Origin: G965216255 sp965216255
GTDB taxonomy: Bacteria; Bacteroidota; Rhodothermia; Rhodothermales; Bin80
Length of the DNA stretch: 64,000 nucleotides
Direction: 5' to 3'
Assembly (NCBI GenBank): GCA_965216255.1
Contig: OZ244148.1
Coordinates: 62,001-126,000, forward strand
Below are positions 37,016 through 46,300 of this stretch, piece by piece; positions within the stretch are counted from its first letter, which is position 1; every line of letters begins with the position of its first letter. A program made the position numbers and the translations under genes. The notes under the pieces are model-generated. The model did not search any database. It was not told where the DNA came from and worked only from the letters and a program-made list of their open reading frames with translations.

Positions 37016-37393
37016 GCACCAGCTGCGCCAGGTACGAGGCAGATACCGGCGCCAAGAGGCGCACGCGTATCCCGCCCGGGTACATGATCTCCACTTGCGC
37101 CTCTCCAGCTACCACGAGTCTGCCAATCTCCACCAAGGCGCCGCTGTCGACTGCCGCAGCCTCCAGGCAATACTTCCGACGCCAGTAAAACAGCTGCCCA
37201 TACGAGATGCCGCGCTCGGCACAGAACGCTGCAGCAGTCTGGCTGCTTTCTTCATACTGTTCCACCAGCTGAAACATTTCTTCCGCCGTACGTCCGGGCT
37301 GTCTCATGCCATCCAGGCTTTGAGTCCTCGGGTCTATCAGTAATCTCCCGAGAAATCGTCACCTTATCCAGATGGGTTTCACCGCACGCTTAC
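37016..37393 (-). mobile_element. IS66-family element, copy 5, end fragment with partial tnpA
   Basis: A second tnpA (start at 37,307, MRQPGRTAEEMFQLVEQYEE) is complete except for its last few codons. It is cut at 37,016, where IS66 copy 4 ends. The IS66 end lies at 37,393. The two copies sit in tandem, so copy 4 probably inserted into copy 5. Confidence 0.85.
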
Positions 37394-37754
37394 TCTCGTG
37401 TTGCGAATCTGACGCGGCCTTAATCGTGCGCAGCATGGCAATAACAACTTGACTCACAAGGACCAAGGTAGGCCTGTCTATCAAGTCGTATGCGCCCTCG
37501 CGTGGGGAATAGTCTATCACGTATTCTCCGGGATCTTCGGCATACTCGCGCAGATGCCACACCCAGCTTCCTGCTGTAAAGCGGGTAAACAGGTCCTCTA
37601 GGACGGCTTTAGCAGTCTTGACGAATTCCTCTTCCTCCTGGTCATAGGCCACTGGCGGGCTGGTGTATACGGGACTATTGTCCATTGGCTGCATTCCGTA
37701 CATCCCATTTAGCCGTGCTTCCAATCGAGAAAGCCTACGTTCTATGTCTGTCAT
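37359..37754 (-). CDS. Small hypothetical protein, C-terminus replaced by IS66 sequence
   Basis: The 131-codon frame has an N-terminal short coiled coil (MTDIERRLSRLEARLNGMYG) and a helical domain (AKAVLEDLFTRFTAGSWVWH). The last 11 residues (KRAVKPIWIR) are encoded by the IS66 end at 37,393, so the native C-terminus is lost. I do not recognise the family. The same frame is open for about 35 codons upstream of the ATG (GGQPDEWVVARLVDS), so the true start may lie earlier or the gene may be 5'-truncated. Confidence 0.45.
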   Translation of the reverse strand: MTDIERRLSRLEARLNGMYGMQPMDNSPVYTSPPVAYDQEEEEFVKTAKAVLEDLFTRFTAGSWVWHLREYAEDPGEYVIDYSPREGAYDLIDRPTLVLVSQVVIAMLRTIKAASDSQHESKRAVKPIWIR

Positions 37755-38031
37755 GATTTCGTGGTGCGTTGTGAAGGGGCGCTGATACTTGATCTTGAAT
37801 GTCGTGTTCCGTAGCGTCCTGGTGCTGTCAACAAGCCGGGCGACTACCCACTCGTCGGGTTGCCCGCCAAATAAAACAGCCTATACCTTGAGGACTTGCT
37901 ATCCGCAACGGCAAATAGGCAGAAGCGTCGCATGCGCCTGTCCGTGCGGGCTGTCTATTCCATTGAAATATTCCACCGATTCCAGACGATGAGTACCAAT
38001 TGGGCTGTCTGAACGAGGCTTGGAGAGTTAC

Positions 38032-40197
38032 CCCATCTTTACCTTTTCACTCAAGAAAGCCCGGCAGAATAGGCAAATATGAATCCTTCGGTCACTACAA
38101 TGGGCTGCAAGGTGAGTTTCGCAGTTGCTCAGAAGGTCGTCTTGTGCATGGGAAGAGGCACCGGATTGATGCCAAGTGCTTCGCAGATTTCCCGTTGGTC
38201 AGCATCTGGATAGGAGGTCGTGCGGACATGGAGCGTGTAGCCGCTCCGGGCTTCGAAGACGCTGGTCGTGCGCACCTGGCGCCGAAGGATCCTCCGGAGC
38301 GTTGTCCAGCTTGAGCGCAGTCCGACCACGCGCAAACGCTTCCGGATCACCTGCACCAGTTGGTAGGCCAGCACCGTGATGAACAGATGGCCTTCTGCGC
38401 GCCGGCCCGTGGAGTGGTAGATCGGCCTGAGGCCCAGCTCCGACTTCAGGGACCGGAACACCGCCTCCAGGTCGGTCAGCATCACGTACGTGCGCCAGAG
38501 CTCTTCCGCGGAGAGGTCCATCTCGTTGCTGCGTAGGCAATAGACGCCCGGATCGCTCAGCATGGTGCCCGCCTTCGGCGTCTGTTTCCATGTGATTGAC
38601 TTCGCCCGCTTGCCCTTTTTATCCGGCTCCACTTTGATCTCGTAATGCTGTCCGATGCCGCCGAAGCATTGCTTCAGACGAGCGATGCGCTCCCTTATGA
38701 GGTCCAGGCGCTTGTGCGTCTTCGGCCGGGAAAGCCCCTCGGAAAGCTTGCCGAGGGCCTCCTCGAATCGTTCCGCTTTCTGCTTCATCATGGCCTCTTC
38801 CTTCGCTATGCGGGCCCCGCTGCGACAGTAGAGCCGCACCTCGTCGTCTGCCTCCTCCCGGTATATCTCTACGTCGCTGCCCGAGGACGTCTGAAGGGAC
38901 TCTGCCTTCTGCTCGTCAAAAGGCTTCCTGCGCTCTCTTGACACGACGATGTAGCCATAGCCCTCCTTGCGCAGCCAGTCTATGCGGTCCTTCGTGGCTA
39001 CGCCCCGGTCCATCACCACGCGTGCGCCCTTGGGCGCCTTGAGCGACTCAAGCATCTTCTTGAGCGTGGACGCTTCGTTTACATTGCCCTTGAAGAGCCG
39101 ACTGCGACGCACGAACCCGCTGCCGTCTACTACCAGAGCCAGCGTAAGCAGCACGCAGCCATGACGCCGCTTTTTCGAGTGTCCGTGCTTCGCCTTGTCG
39201 ATCCCCTTGCCACTGCCTTCCAGGAAACTGCCCTTCAGGTCATAAAGCGCGATCGTAGGCTCCAGATCAAACAGATCCATGGCTCGTGCAAAGAGGTGGT
39301 CCTCTATGACCTTGCGGTGCTTGTATAGCATGTCGCTGGCCCGGTAGAGCTGCATGTCGGCCATCTTCTCGAAGTTGCAGCCCAGAAACTCGTCCAGTCC
39401 GCTGGCAGAGGCCAGCCACTGCTTCGTGGCATGTTCGCTGGCCGGCTCGGCCAGACGGCCTATGATGGAGCCCGTGGCAGCATGCCGCAGACCTCGCGCC
39501 ATCTCAAGCTTCTCGAAGAGCTCAGGCAGGCCCAACTGTTCCATGGCCCAGAGCCCTACATGCTCCACGCCCACCGTGCGGGGCCGGAGCGTCTTGAGCG
39601 AATGGACGTCCACATGGTGCCACTCGCGCGGCGGCCTGCCGCTGGCGTCTCGTTCCACGGTCTGAGAGCGGCGTGCGCTTACGAGTAAGGCAATGCGCCG
39701 AGCCTCCTCTTCTACGGAGGCGGGCAGCTCTTCGGGAACCAGTTCCAGCTGCCCGTTCAGCAGGGCCTCGATGCGCCGGCACAAGGGGCGCCAGTAGCGT
39801 TCTTCGACGCTGAAGTGGGCGCCGAGATTGAGGAGGGTCTGGCGCAGCACCTTCTTGTCCCGGCGCTTGGACTGGCAGAGGCTGAAGGTATAGTAGCGCG
39901 TGCTGTCGGAGGACTTACGGGTGAGGGAGCGGCAGATGAACATGCAGACAAGATAGGGGGAATGGGATCCGGCCGCAAGCCCTTCCGACATAATATGTCA
40001 CTACATTCATGAACAACCAACATATAAATCCTGAAATGGGGAAGCCGGGTGCGATGGACGATCAAACCAAGCCAGAAAAGCACCACGGGTGGGGACTCAT
40101 CCCTAAAAAACGTCTAGAATTCCTAAAAATACTTCGAATTCCTAAAGGCGGCTATCGCCTATCTTCCATATTTTACGCCTCAAAAGGTAAAGATGGG
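38032..40197 (-). mobile_element. IS1634-family element, copy 4 (2166 bp), divergent
   Basis: The ends are CCCATCTTTACC and its complement. The 4-bp duplication TTAC lies at 38,028-38,031 and 40,198-40,201. The DNA is clearly diverged from copies 1-3, though the layout is the same, so it is a second IS1634 subtype. Confidence 0.92.
38129..39943 (-). CDS. IS1634-family transposase, divergent subtype
   Basis: This 604-residue protein starts with MFICRSLTRKSSDSTRYYTF (ATG at 39,943). It is similar throughout to the transposases of copies 2 and 3, with many substitutions. The catalytic block VVMDRGVATKDRIDWLRKEG and the SNEMDLSAEELWRTYVMLTD block are present. It appears intact. Confidence 0.93.
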   Translation of the reverse strand: MFICRSLTRKSSDSTRYYTFSLCQSKRRDKKVLRQTLLNLGAHFSVEERYWRPLCRRIEALLNGQLELVPEELPASVEEEARRIALLVSARRSQTVERDASGRPPREWHHVDVHSLKTLRPRTVGVEHVGLWAMEQLGLPELFEKLEMARGLRHAATGSIIGRLAEPASEHATKQWLASASGLDEFLGCNFEKMADMQLYRASDMLYKHRKVIEDHLFARAMDLFDLEPTIALYDLKGSFLEGSGKGIDKAKHGHSKKRRHGCVLLTLALVVDGSGFVRRSRLFKGNVNEASTLKKMLESLKAPKGARVVMDRGVATKDRIDWLRKEGYGYIVVSRERRKPFDEQKAESLQTSSGSDVEIYREEADDEVRLYCRSGARIAKEEAMMKQKAERFEEALGKLSEGLSRPKTHKRLDLIRERIARLKQCFGGIGQHYEIKVEPDKKGKRAKSITWKQTPKAGTMLSDPGVYCLRSNEMDLSAEELWRTYVMLTDLEAVFRSLKSELGLRPIYHSTGRRAEGHLFITVLAYQLVQVIRKRLRVVGLRSSWTTLRRILRRQVRTTSVFEARSGYTLHVRTTSYPDADQREICEALGINPVPLPMHKTTF

Positions 40198-41057
40198 TTA
40201 CGAGGTCATGTAGTAGTCTTGATGGGTCGTTGCTGACAGATTGGCAGCGTTGAAGCGTGAACAGGGAGTCCACCAGACTGAACAATGCGTGCCCTCCGGG
40301 AAGTTCCAGACGCGTAGCCAAATCGGACGATTGTAAGAAGTAGGTGCCTGTAAGGATCCGACTTGGTCCATTGGAGGCTTCACGCGTGCCGCTCTCGCGG
40401 CCTTCGCCGCATGATTCGTCCGGAGACGATTTGCACGCTGTGAGAGGCAGTCGACCGTGTATTGGAGTTTCCCGGAAAGGATACGGGACATCCCGGTGTC
40501 TGCTTGATCTCATGTGCGGATGAATGGCCCTTCCGGTTCGGCTGTAAGGCAGACGTTGGTGTATCGCGATAAAGTTGCCCCGCTATTCTGATGGATGGGA
40601 GCCGGTTCGTGCGCTTGCCAGGTGCCGGGTTGACTCGATGCTCTTCAGGGCCAAGCCGAACGGCAGTGCATGCTGAGTTGATGCAAGACGCCCGGCTGCT
40701 TTGCCACCGGCTTGTGCATGGATGCTTCTCGGCACAGGATACGGTGCATGGGCCACATTGCACGTGGCCGGTCCGGGCCAGTCCGAAAGCGTGCGCACTG
40801 CGGCTGACAGGCCGTTGATGGCACGCGGCCAAATCGGCCTTTTGCAATTCCTGTACGGCCCCATTCCGACCCGTTGCGAGCTCCTGACGTGGCGCTCAGG
40901 TAGCCTTTGTCGCACAAAGAATACGTGCAGGCGCAATTTGCACGAAATCAGCGGCGGCCGAGAGGTCGTTTGCCGCAGATGCCGGGCAATGAACCGGAGT
41001 ACTTGCCCGAGATCGGATACAGATGCATGGCCGCAGCGGCATCCGTCTGTGCCGGGA

Positions 41058-42460
41058 GAGAAACTGTCATATCTTGGGTCTGCAGAATGCCGCGGCGTAT
41101 CTTTGTGGAGTACCCATCAATCGCCCTAGACGGGCACATCCGGACTACATCGTATGACAGACTCAACAGAATCCAACGTACACTCACTGGTTACCCGTGA
41201 GGAGGCACTCAGCACCCTGGATGACCTGGTGCGCAGCTCCGCCCGGCGTATGCTGCAGGTAGCGCTCGAGCGGGAAGCCGACGACTACGTGAAGGCCCAT
41301 GCACACCTGCGGAATGAGCACGGCCACCGAGTCGTCAAACGCAATGGTCACCATCCGCAGAGAGAAATCCTCACGGGTGCGGGCCCGCTAGCGATCCAGC
41401 GGCCCCATATCCGTGACCCTCGAGAAGGGCATACCTTCACCAGCGCCATACTGCCGCGCTATATGCGCCGCAGTCCGTCGATAGACGCACTCATTCCGGC
41501 CTTGTACCTGCGGGGAGTTTCGACCAACGACTTTGCTCTGGCCCTGGAGGCCATACTCGGGCCACAAGCTGGCAACCTATCGCCATCGTCGATCAGCCGA
41601 CTCAAGGGGGCTTGGCTGGAGGAATACCGGCAATGGAACAAGCGGGACCCCGCGGGCAAACGGTATGTTTACCTCTGGGCTGACGGGTTATACTTCAATG
41701 TCCGCATGGGAAACGAGCGCCCGTGTATGCTTGTTATTATTGGAGTTACACCCGATGGAAGGAAAGAACTCGTAGGACTTCTGGACGGAGAGCGGGAAAG
41801 CAGGCTGTCCTGGAAGGAGCTATTGTTGGATATCAAACAACGAGGCTTGGACGTAGCGCCTAAGGCGGCCACAGCAGACGGAGGCCTAGGCTTCTGGGCT
41901 GCGTTGGAAGAAGTATATCCCTCCACGCTACAACAGCGATGCTGGGTGCACAAGACGGCCAACGTGCCGGGTAAGCTGCCCAAGAAGCTGCAGGGGGCTG
42001 CGAAAGAGAGGCTCCGTGGCATCTATACGGCACCGTCCAGGAAGGATGCCCTGAAAGCACTCGATACCTTCGAGAATCTCTTCGGAGGCGCCTACGAGAA
42101 GGCCGTCACCTGTCTGCGCAAGGATCAAGAGGAGCTCTTAACCTTCTACCAGTTCCCGCCCGAACACTGGGTTCACCTTCGGACTTCGAATCCCATTGAG
42201 TCCACGTTTGCGACCGCAGGGAAACGTACACGGCAAACCAAGGGATGCGGCAGCCGGGACGCGACACTGATGATGGTTTACAAGCTAACCCGGGAAGCGC
42301 AGAAACGCTGGCGGAGGCTGACTGGATCGCAGCTGCTCATCCGTGTGCTGGAAACAACCCCACAAGAGTACAGCGTAGAAGTAGACAAACAAGCCGCCTA
42401 ATTCTAATTCCACAATCCCATGCCGCAGCATTCTACAGACCCAAGATATGACAGTTTCTC
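41058..42460 (+). mobile_element. IS256-family element, copy 4 (1403 bp)
   Basis: The ends are GAGAAACTG and CAGTTTCTC. It is 8 bp shorter than the others because one ATTCCACA of a short direct repeat after the transposase gene is lost. The flanks GTGCCGGGA and GCCAATTGG do not match. It separates the intron-like noncoding stretch from the 3' end of the methylase gene. Confidence 0.93.
41154..42401 (+). CDS. IS256-family transposase, copy 4
   Basis: The 415-residue protein is the most diverged of the four copies (NVPGKLPKKL, RDPAGKRYVY, FATAGKRTRQ). FATAGKRTRQ changes the usually conserved FATVRKRTRQ signature next to the catalytic glutamate, which could weaken activity. The reading frame is complete. 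Confidence 0.95.
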   Translation: MTDSTESNVHSLVTREEALSTLDDLVRSSARRMLQVALEREADDYVKAHAHLRNEHGHRVVKRNGHHPQREILTGAGPLAIQRPHIRDPREGHTFTSAILPRYMRRSPSIDALIPALYLRGVSTNDFALALEAILGPQAGNLSPSSISRLKGAWLEEYRQWNKRDPAGKRYVYLWADGLYFNVRMGNERPCMLVIIGVTPDGRKELVGLLDGERESRLSWKELLLDIKQRGLDVAPKAATADGGLGFWAALEEVYPSTLQQRCWVHKTANVPGKLPKKLQGAAKERLRGIYTAPSRKDALKALDTFENLFGGAYEKAVTCLRKDQEELLTFYQFPPEHWVHLRTSNPIESTFATAGKRTRQTKGCGSRDATLMMVYKLTREAQKRWRRLTGSQLLIRVLETTPQEYSVEVDKQAA

Positions 42461-42565
42461 GCCAATTGGCAAGATATAACCGATTGTGTCTTTAAGATTT
42501 GAAGTATTTTCGTACAAGCACTAGATATTGGGGAGTTGTACCCTTCGATTGTACAGAACCGCAAG

Positions 42566-43189
42566 TTACGAAATTCCACCCGTAGCCATTTGGTCGTAGG
42601 CATGTAGCACAAGCCGTTTGGTTCGATATTCACCAAATCGGTTGAGCTCGTCCTTCTTCAAGACATTGAAGGACACACTTGGCAGGCATGGATCCAGTAT
42701 CCAGTCGAGCTCATCTCTTTCCAGACCATACATATGGGCATAGATAGCATCCAATTCGGATTTCAGTTTGTGGCGTCTACTATCAATCCAAGTAAACGGC
42801 TCCCCAAAGTAGCCGAGCCTTTGAGCAAGTCCAGCTAGTTCAGACGATGTATATATAAGCTCCAATACGAGTGGCGCGATTACTTCCGCAAACGTACGGT
42901 AACGGCTTGGGCAACTCTCCAGGTAGGCCTCGGGTCTGAGTACGGGAAGCTGCTTTACGATAAAGAAACTTACGTTTGTACCGCCCACCGAGCAGCGTGC
43001 TACCCAATCAAGCGGGACACTATTCAGATTCGCCATTACGAGTACAGAAGCAACTGCGCTAGGCTGGCAGTAACCAATTCCCGTCGCACTATCGCTCAAG
43101 CCGCTCACGGGCACTGTTCCTGCTACAGTGGTTCTAGCATCCGTCGCCCTTGAGATTCGGCGCAGAGCATTAACCCACGCTTCCGACAT
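42566..43189 (-). pseudogene. C-terminal part of the DrmMI-like methylase, separated by stops
   Basis: The 207 codons carry the C-terminal region of an Eco57I/PglX-like methylase: VASVLVMANLNSVPLDWVAR, SVGGTNVSFFIVKQLPVL and GYFGEPFTW. It starts with a copy of the RxIxRATDxRT segment found twice more upstream. It is in the same frame as the end of the 1192-residue methylase frame, but three stop codons lie between 43,190 and 43,291. It is not translated with the main frame in the present state. Confidence 0.75.
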
Positions 43190-43196
43190 TTATCCT

Positions 43197-43390
43197 AAGT
43201 ATTGGAGCTTTGTTATTGATGGCAGCCAGTGGGACTGCGGCAACGATTACGGTGCGCCTATCGGTTGGTCTTGCAATGTCTCGGAATACTATGAACCAAG
43301 AGCTACAATGGTCCCGGAATGGCTCAAGCCTACCAACGGAATCGCGGTGCAAATGATCGTTCGATGATCGGTAGCGCGAGTTATGTTTCT
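43197..43390 (-). repeat. Three homologous 29-codon segments (43,304-43,390; 43,197-43,283; third at 43,076-43,162)
   Basis: On the minus strand the segments start RNITRATDHRT, RDIARPTDRRT and RRISRATDART, and each continues to a VP or IP and a hydrophobic end at equal length. They start 107 and 121 bases apart, so segments 1 and 3 share a frame and segment 2 does not. Related methylases have this segment once, between the target-recognition part and the C-terminal block. Confidence 0.7.
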
Positions 43391-46300
43391 AATCGCAAGT
43401 GCCGTCCCAATTCTGCGATGGATGCATGGAACAATTCGTGTAAGTGCGGTATAACCATTTGCTCTGCTTTGCTCTGCTTTGCTCTGCTTTGCTCTGCTTT
43501 GCTCTGCTTTGCTCTGCTTTGCTCTGCTTTGCTCTGCTTTGCTGCCTATTTTGTCGGCTATAGCCTGTTCGGGGACCCAATATCTCGGAAGCACTACTTG
43601 ATTGGGATCGCGTTTTTCCACTGCCGCCAACTCTTGTGCATTCATATTCTTAGGATTACTTTCGCTCGCGCCCTCGTACGTCGCAAAACGGTGATCGTAC
43701 TGATGAAATAGCTTAGCTTCGTATAGTGGCAGGTAGCGCTCGTCTCCGAAAACGAACGCGTTGCCTTTGAGCTCCCAGCCGTCGTCTTCAAGTTGGACGC
43801 GAGTTCGGAATACGCCTGAATCATTGGCCATGTCAAACATTCTAGAGAATCTCACGCCCCACGGATTCTCGTCCGACTCCTTCCCCCGCCCCTCTCGCCA
43901 AAGCACTCCAGCCCGTTGGTACATCTTGCGGACAATCTCCATATCTCGGCGCGTCCGAAAAATTGGACAGGTCAGGGTATTGGGGTTGAAGAGCCGAAAG
44001 TCAGCTTCCGACATATGAAAGCTGCGCTCCCTGTCACGGAGATGCTCAGTTCTATGGAGGTAGAAGGCGAACTCGGGGGCCTCACACGGATGTTTGATCC
44101 CTGTCAATGTCATAAGTGAGAATTTCATGCGACTGTCTACGGCGGGAAACAATTTTTGCCGATTCTCAAAATCATAGAAGCTGACGAGGCGCTTGTTCGT
44201 TACGATATCAGCAAAGAAATCTTTTGTTGTGTCATCTGTGGCGATGCCACTAGGGACGAGCATGCCAGCGCGCCCGCGTTCATTAAGCAGTTGGAGAAAG
44301 GTTTCAGCAAACAACGCATAGGTATTGATGTCGCCTTTGCCCGTAAGAGGAAACCTGCCCCCACACCGAACGAATTGACTTGTTTTCTCGGCGCGGCTCT
44401 TGGCCATCTCGTAGGCGACAAGAAGCTGCCTATCGGCCGGTGATGCGGCAGGAGCGCCTAGCTTTTTTATGAGTTCAGCGCGCGCCGCCTTGTTTGGCGC
44501 GTTGGCAATCTCCTCAGACCTGGACGCGAAGAACTCCTTCTCCTGCAGTTTTATCTTCTCCCACGGGGGATTTCCCAACACGACGTCGAAGCCTCCGCCA
44601 TACATAATGTCTGCGAACGCCGTATTCCAATGAAAAAACCGGTTTTCTTTTGCCAGCACGGTGACATTGGTGCTTACTGCGCTCTCAATTAACTGGTCGC
44701 TCTCCACACCAGACCCTGGACGAGCTATTCGAAGCAGATGTGCCGTAGTCGGCACACTAAGACTTGAATCTTGTGCCTTCTTAGCAAAGAAAGCGCCCAC
44801 AAACAAATTGCCCCGAAGATTTGCCACCTGCCTTTCCGGGTTTCGCCGCGCGCGCATGTCGGCTTCCTCCTTCCGTCGCACATCATCGAGGCTTTGATCT
44901 CCCATCTGGTTCACGCCAGCCGATTCATGCGCAACGAACGCCCCTTGGTTTTCGAAACCAAGCTCCAGTTGATTCGTGTTAGCTACCTTCTTGTTTCGTT
45001 TCTTGAGATCCGCGCAGACGCTCTTGGCGTCTCCGGTCTTGGGATCGTATGCCTTTGAGGGAATTCCTCTCTTCGTGATGGTTTCATCGACAAGACCTAG
45101 GAGGCTGTCACCGCACTTAACGTGGTGATCCAGGTAGGACAGCGGCTTGCCGGGCTCCAGGGCCTCCATCCACAGGGCGGTCTTGCAAAGCTCCACGGCG
45201 AGCGGGTTACGATCTATTCCGTAGATGCATTTGCCAAGAACGTCTCTCAGCGTGCGCTGCAGATACGATTCGCTCACATCATCGGGTGACGCAACACGAA
45301 CCACCTCCGCAGCAATGCGACGGGCAGCGGCAAGAAGAAAATGGCCTGAGCCGCAGGCAGGATCCACGACCTTAAGCTTCAGAAGAGCCCTTCTCGGATC
45401 AGCCGGATTGTTCCGAATAGTGTCTTCGAGCACCGGAACAAGTGCGGATTTTATGATCTCATCTACCAGTGTAGGCGGCGTGTAATAGGAACCACTGAGC
45501 TTCCGAGCCGAACCCTTCACTTTGGCGCCGTCACCGATGAAGCCGAAAGACCACGGCATAGTTTCCGTTTTCAGCCAGGGCTGCAATTCCAGCAGGCTTT
45601 CGTAAACGGAACCGAGTTCCTCCGTGCCCATGTCACGGTAATTTATTCTGGTCAGCCCAGTATTTGAGTCAAAAAAACTGAGTGCCCTTATGGTCGACAG
45701 AAGCCAGGAGTTACGGATATGAGCGGTATCCAGGGCCGGGCACTGCTTTTTTGCAAAGAGTCCTCCGAGCCCAGATATCCCCAACGCTGGCTGCCCGACA
45801 CGCAAGGCCTTAAACGCAACCAGGACACCTAGCCAGAGGTCATGCTGTTGATCGTAATGTCTATTCCGTCGAGACCGTTCAACTAGGCGAGCAATCGAGT
45901 AGCCTTCCTGATACATTTGACTCTCGGCTGTCAAGGTATTCGGATCATGCAGCAGACTCCGAGCTTCGGCTGCAAGCAGAAACAGGAAGCGGTAGACGAG
46001 TCGCAGCAACTGCTCATAGTAATTGTAGGTCGTGAGCCTCCCATCCCTAAGCATCTCGCGCAGGTCTATATTCGCCGGGTGCTCCAGGAATCCATTTCCA
46101 AGCTGACGCAAGGCCTCTGTCACACCCAAGCGCAGCTTGCCCCGCACCCTTTCGCCCGTTTCGTGAGCCTTTTCTCGCCACATCTCGAACCTGCAACTAG
46201 ACGGACGGTCCGTCTTCGGACTAAGGCGACTGGCATGGACGGTGAGCCAGAGCATTCTGAACTCCGGATAGCGTTCCTCCTCGAAAATTGTCTCCAGATC

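Larger units (their letters stand above)
37953..41057 (+). ncRNA. Possible 5' part of another group II intron, interrupted by IS1634 copy 4
   Basis: GTGCGGGCTGTCTATTCC at 37,953 fits the GTGYG start of group II introns. Removing IS1634 copy 4 and one TTAC joins GGCTTGGAGAGTTAC to GAGGTCATGTAGTAG as one continuous noncoding stretch. The 860 bp at 40,198-41,057 have no credible gene and contain several GC-rich hairpins. No domain V was found; IS256 copy 4 cuts the stretch at 41,058 with no matching duplication, so a 3' half may have been lost. The assignment is tentative. Confidence 0.3.

Noticed and set aside
43076..43390. Diversity-generating retroelement with template and variable repeats
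   Set aside because: The three segments differ at all kinds of positions, not mainly at A, and no DGR-type reverse transcriptase is nearby; the only RT is a group II maturase.
43458..43543. Regular short repeats as a possible CRISPR array
   Set aside because: The units are only 10 bp, directly adjacent with no spacers, and lie inside a methylase gene.
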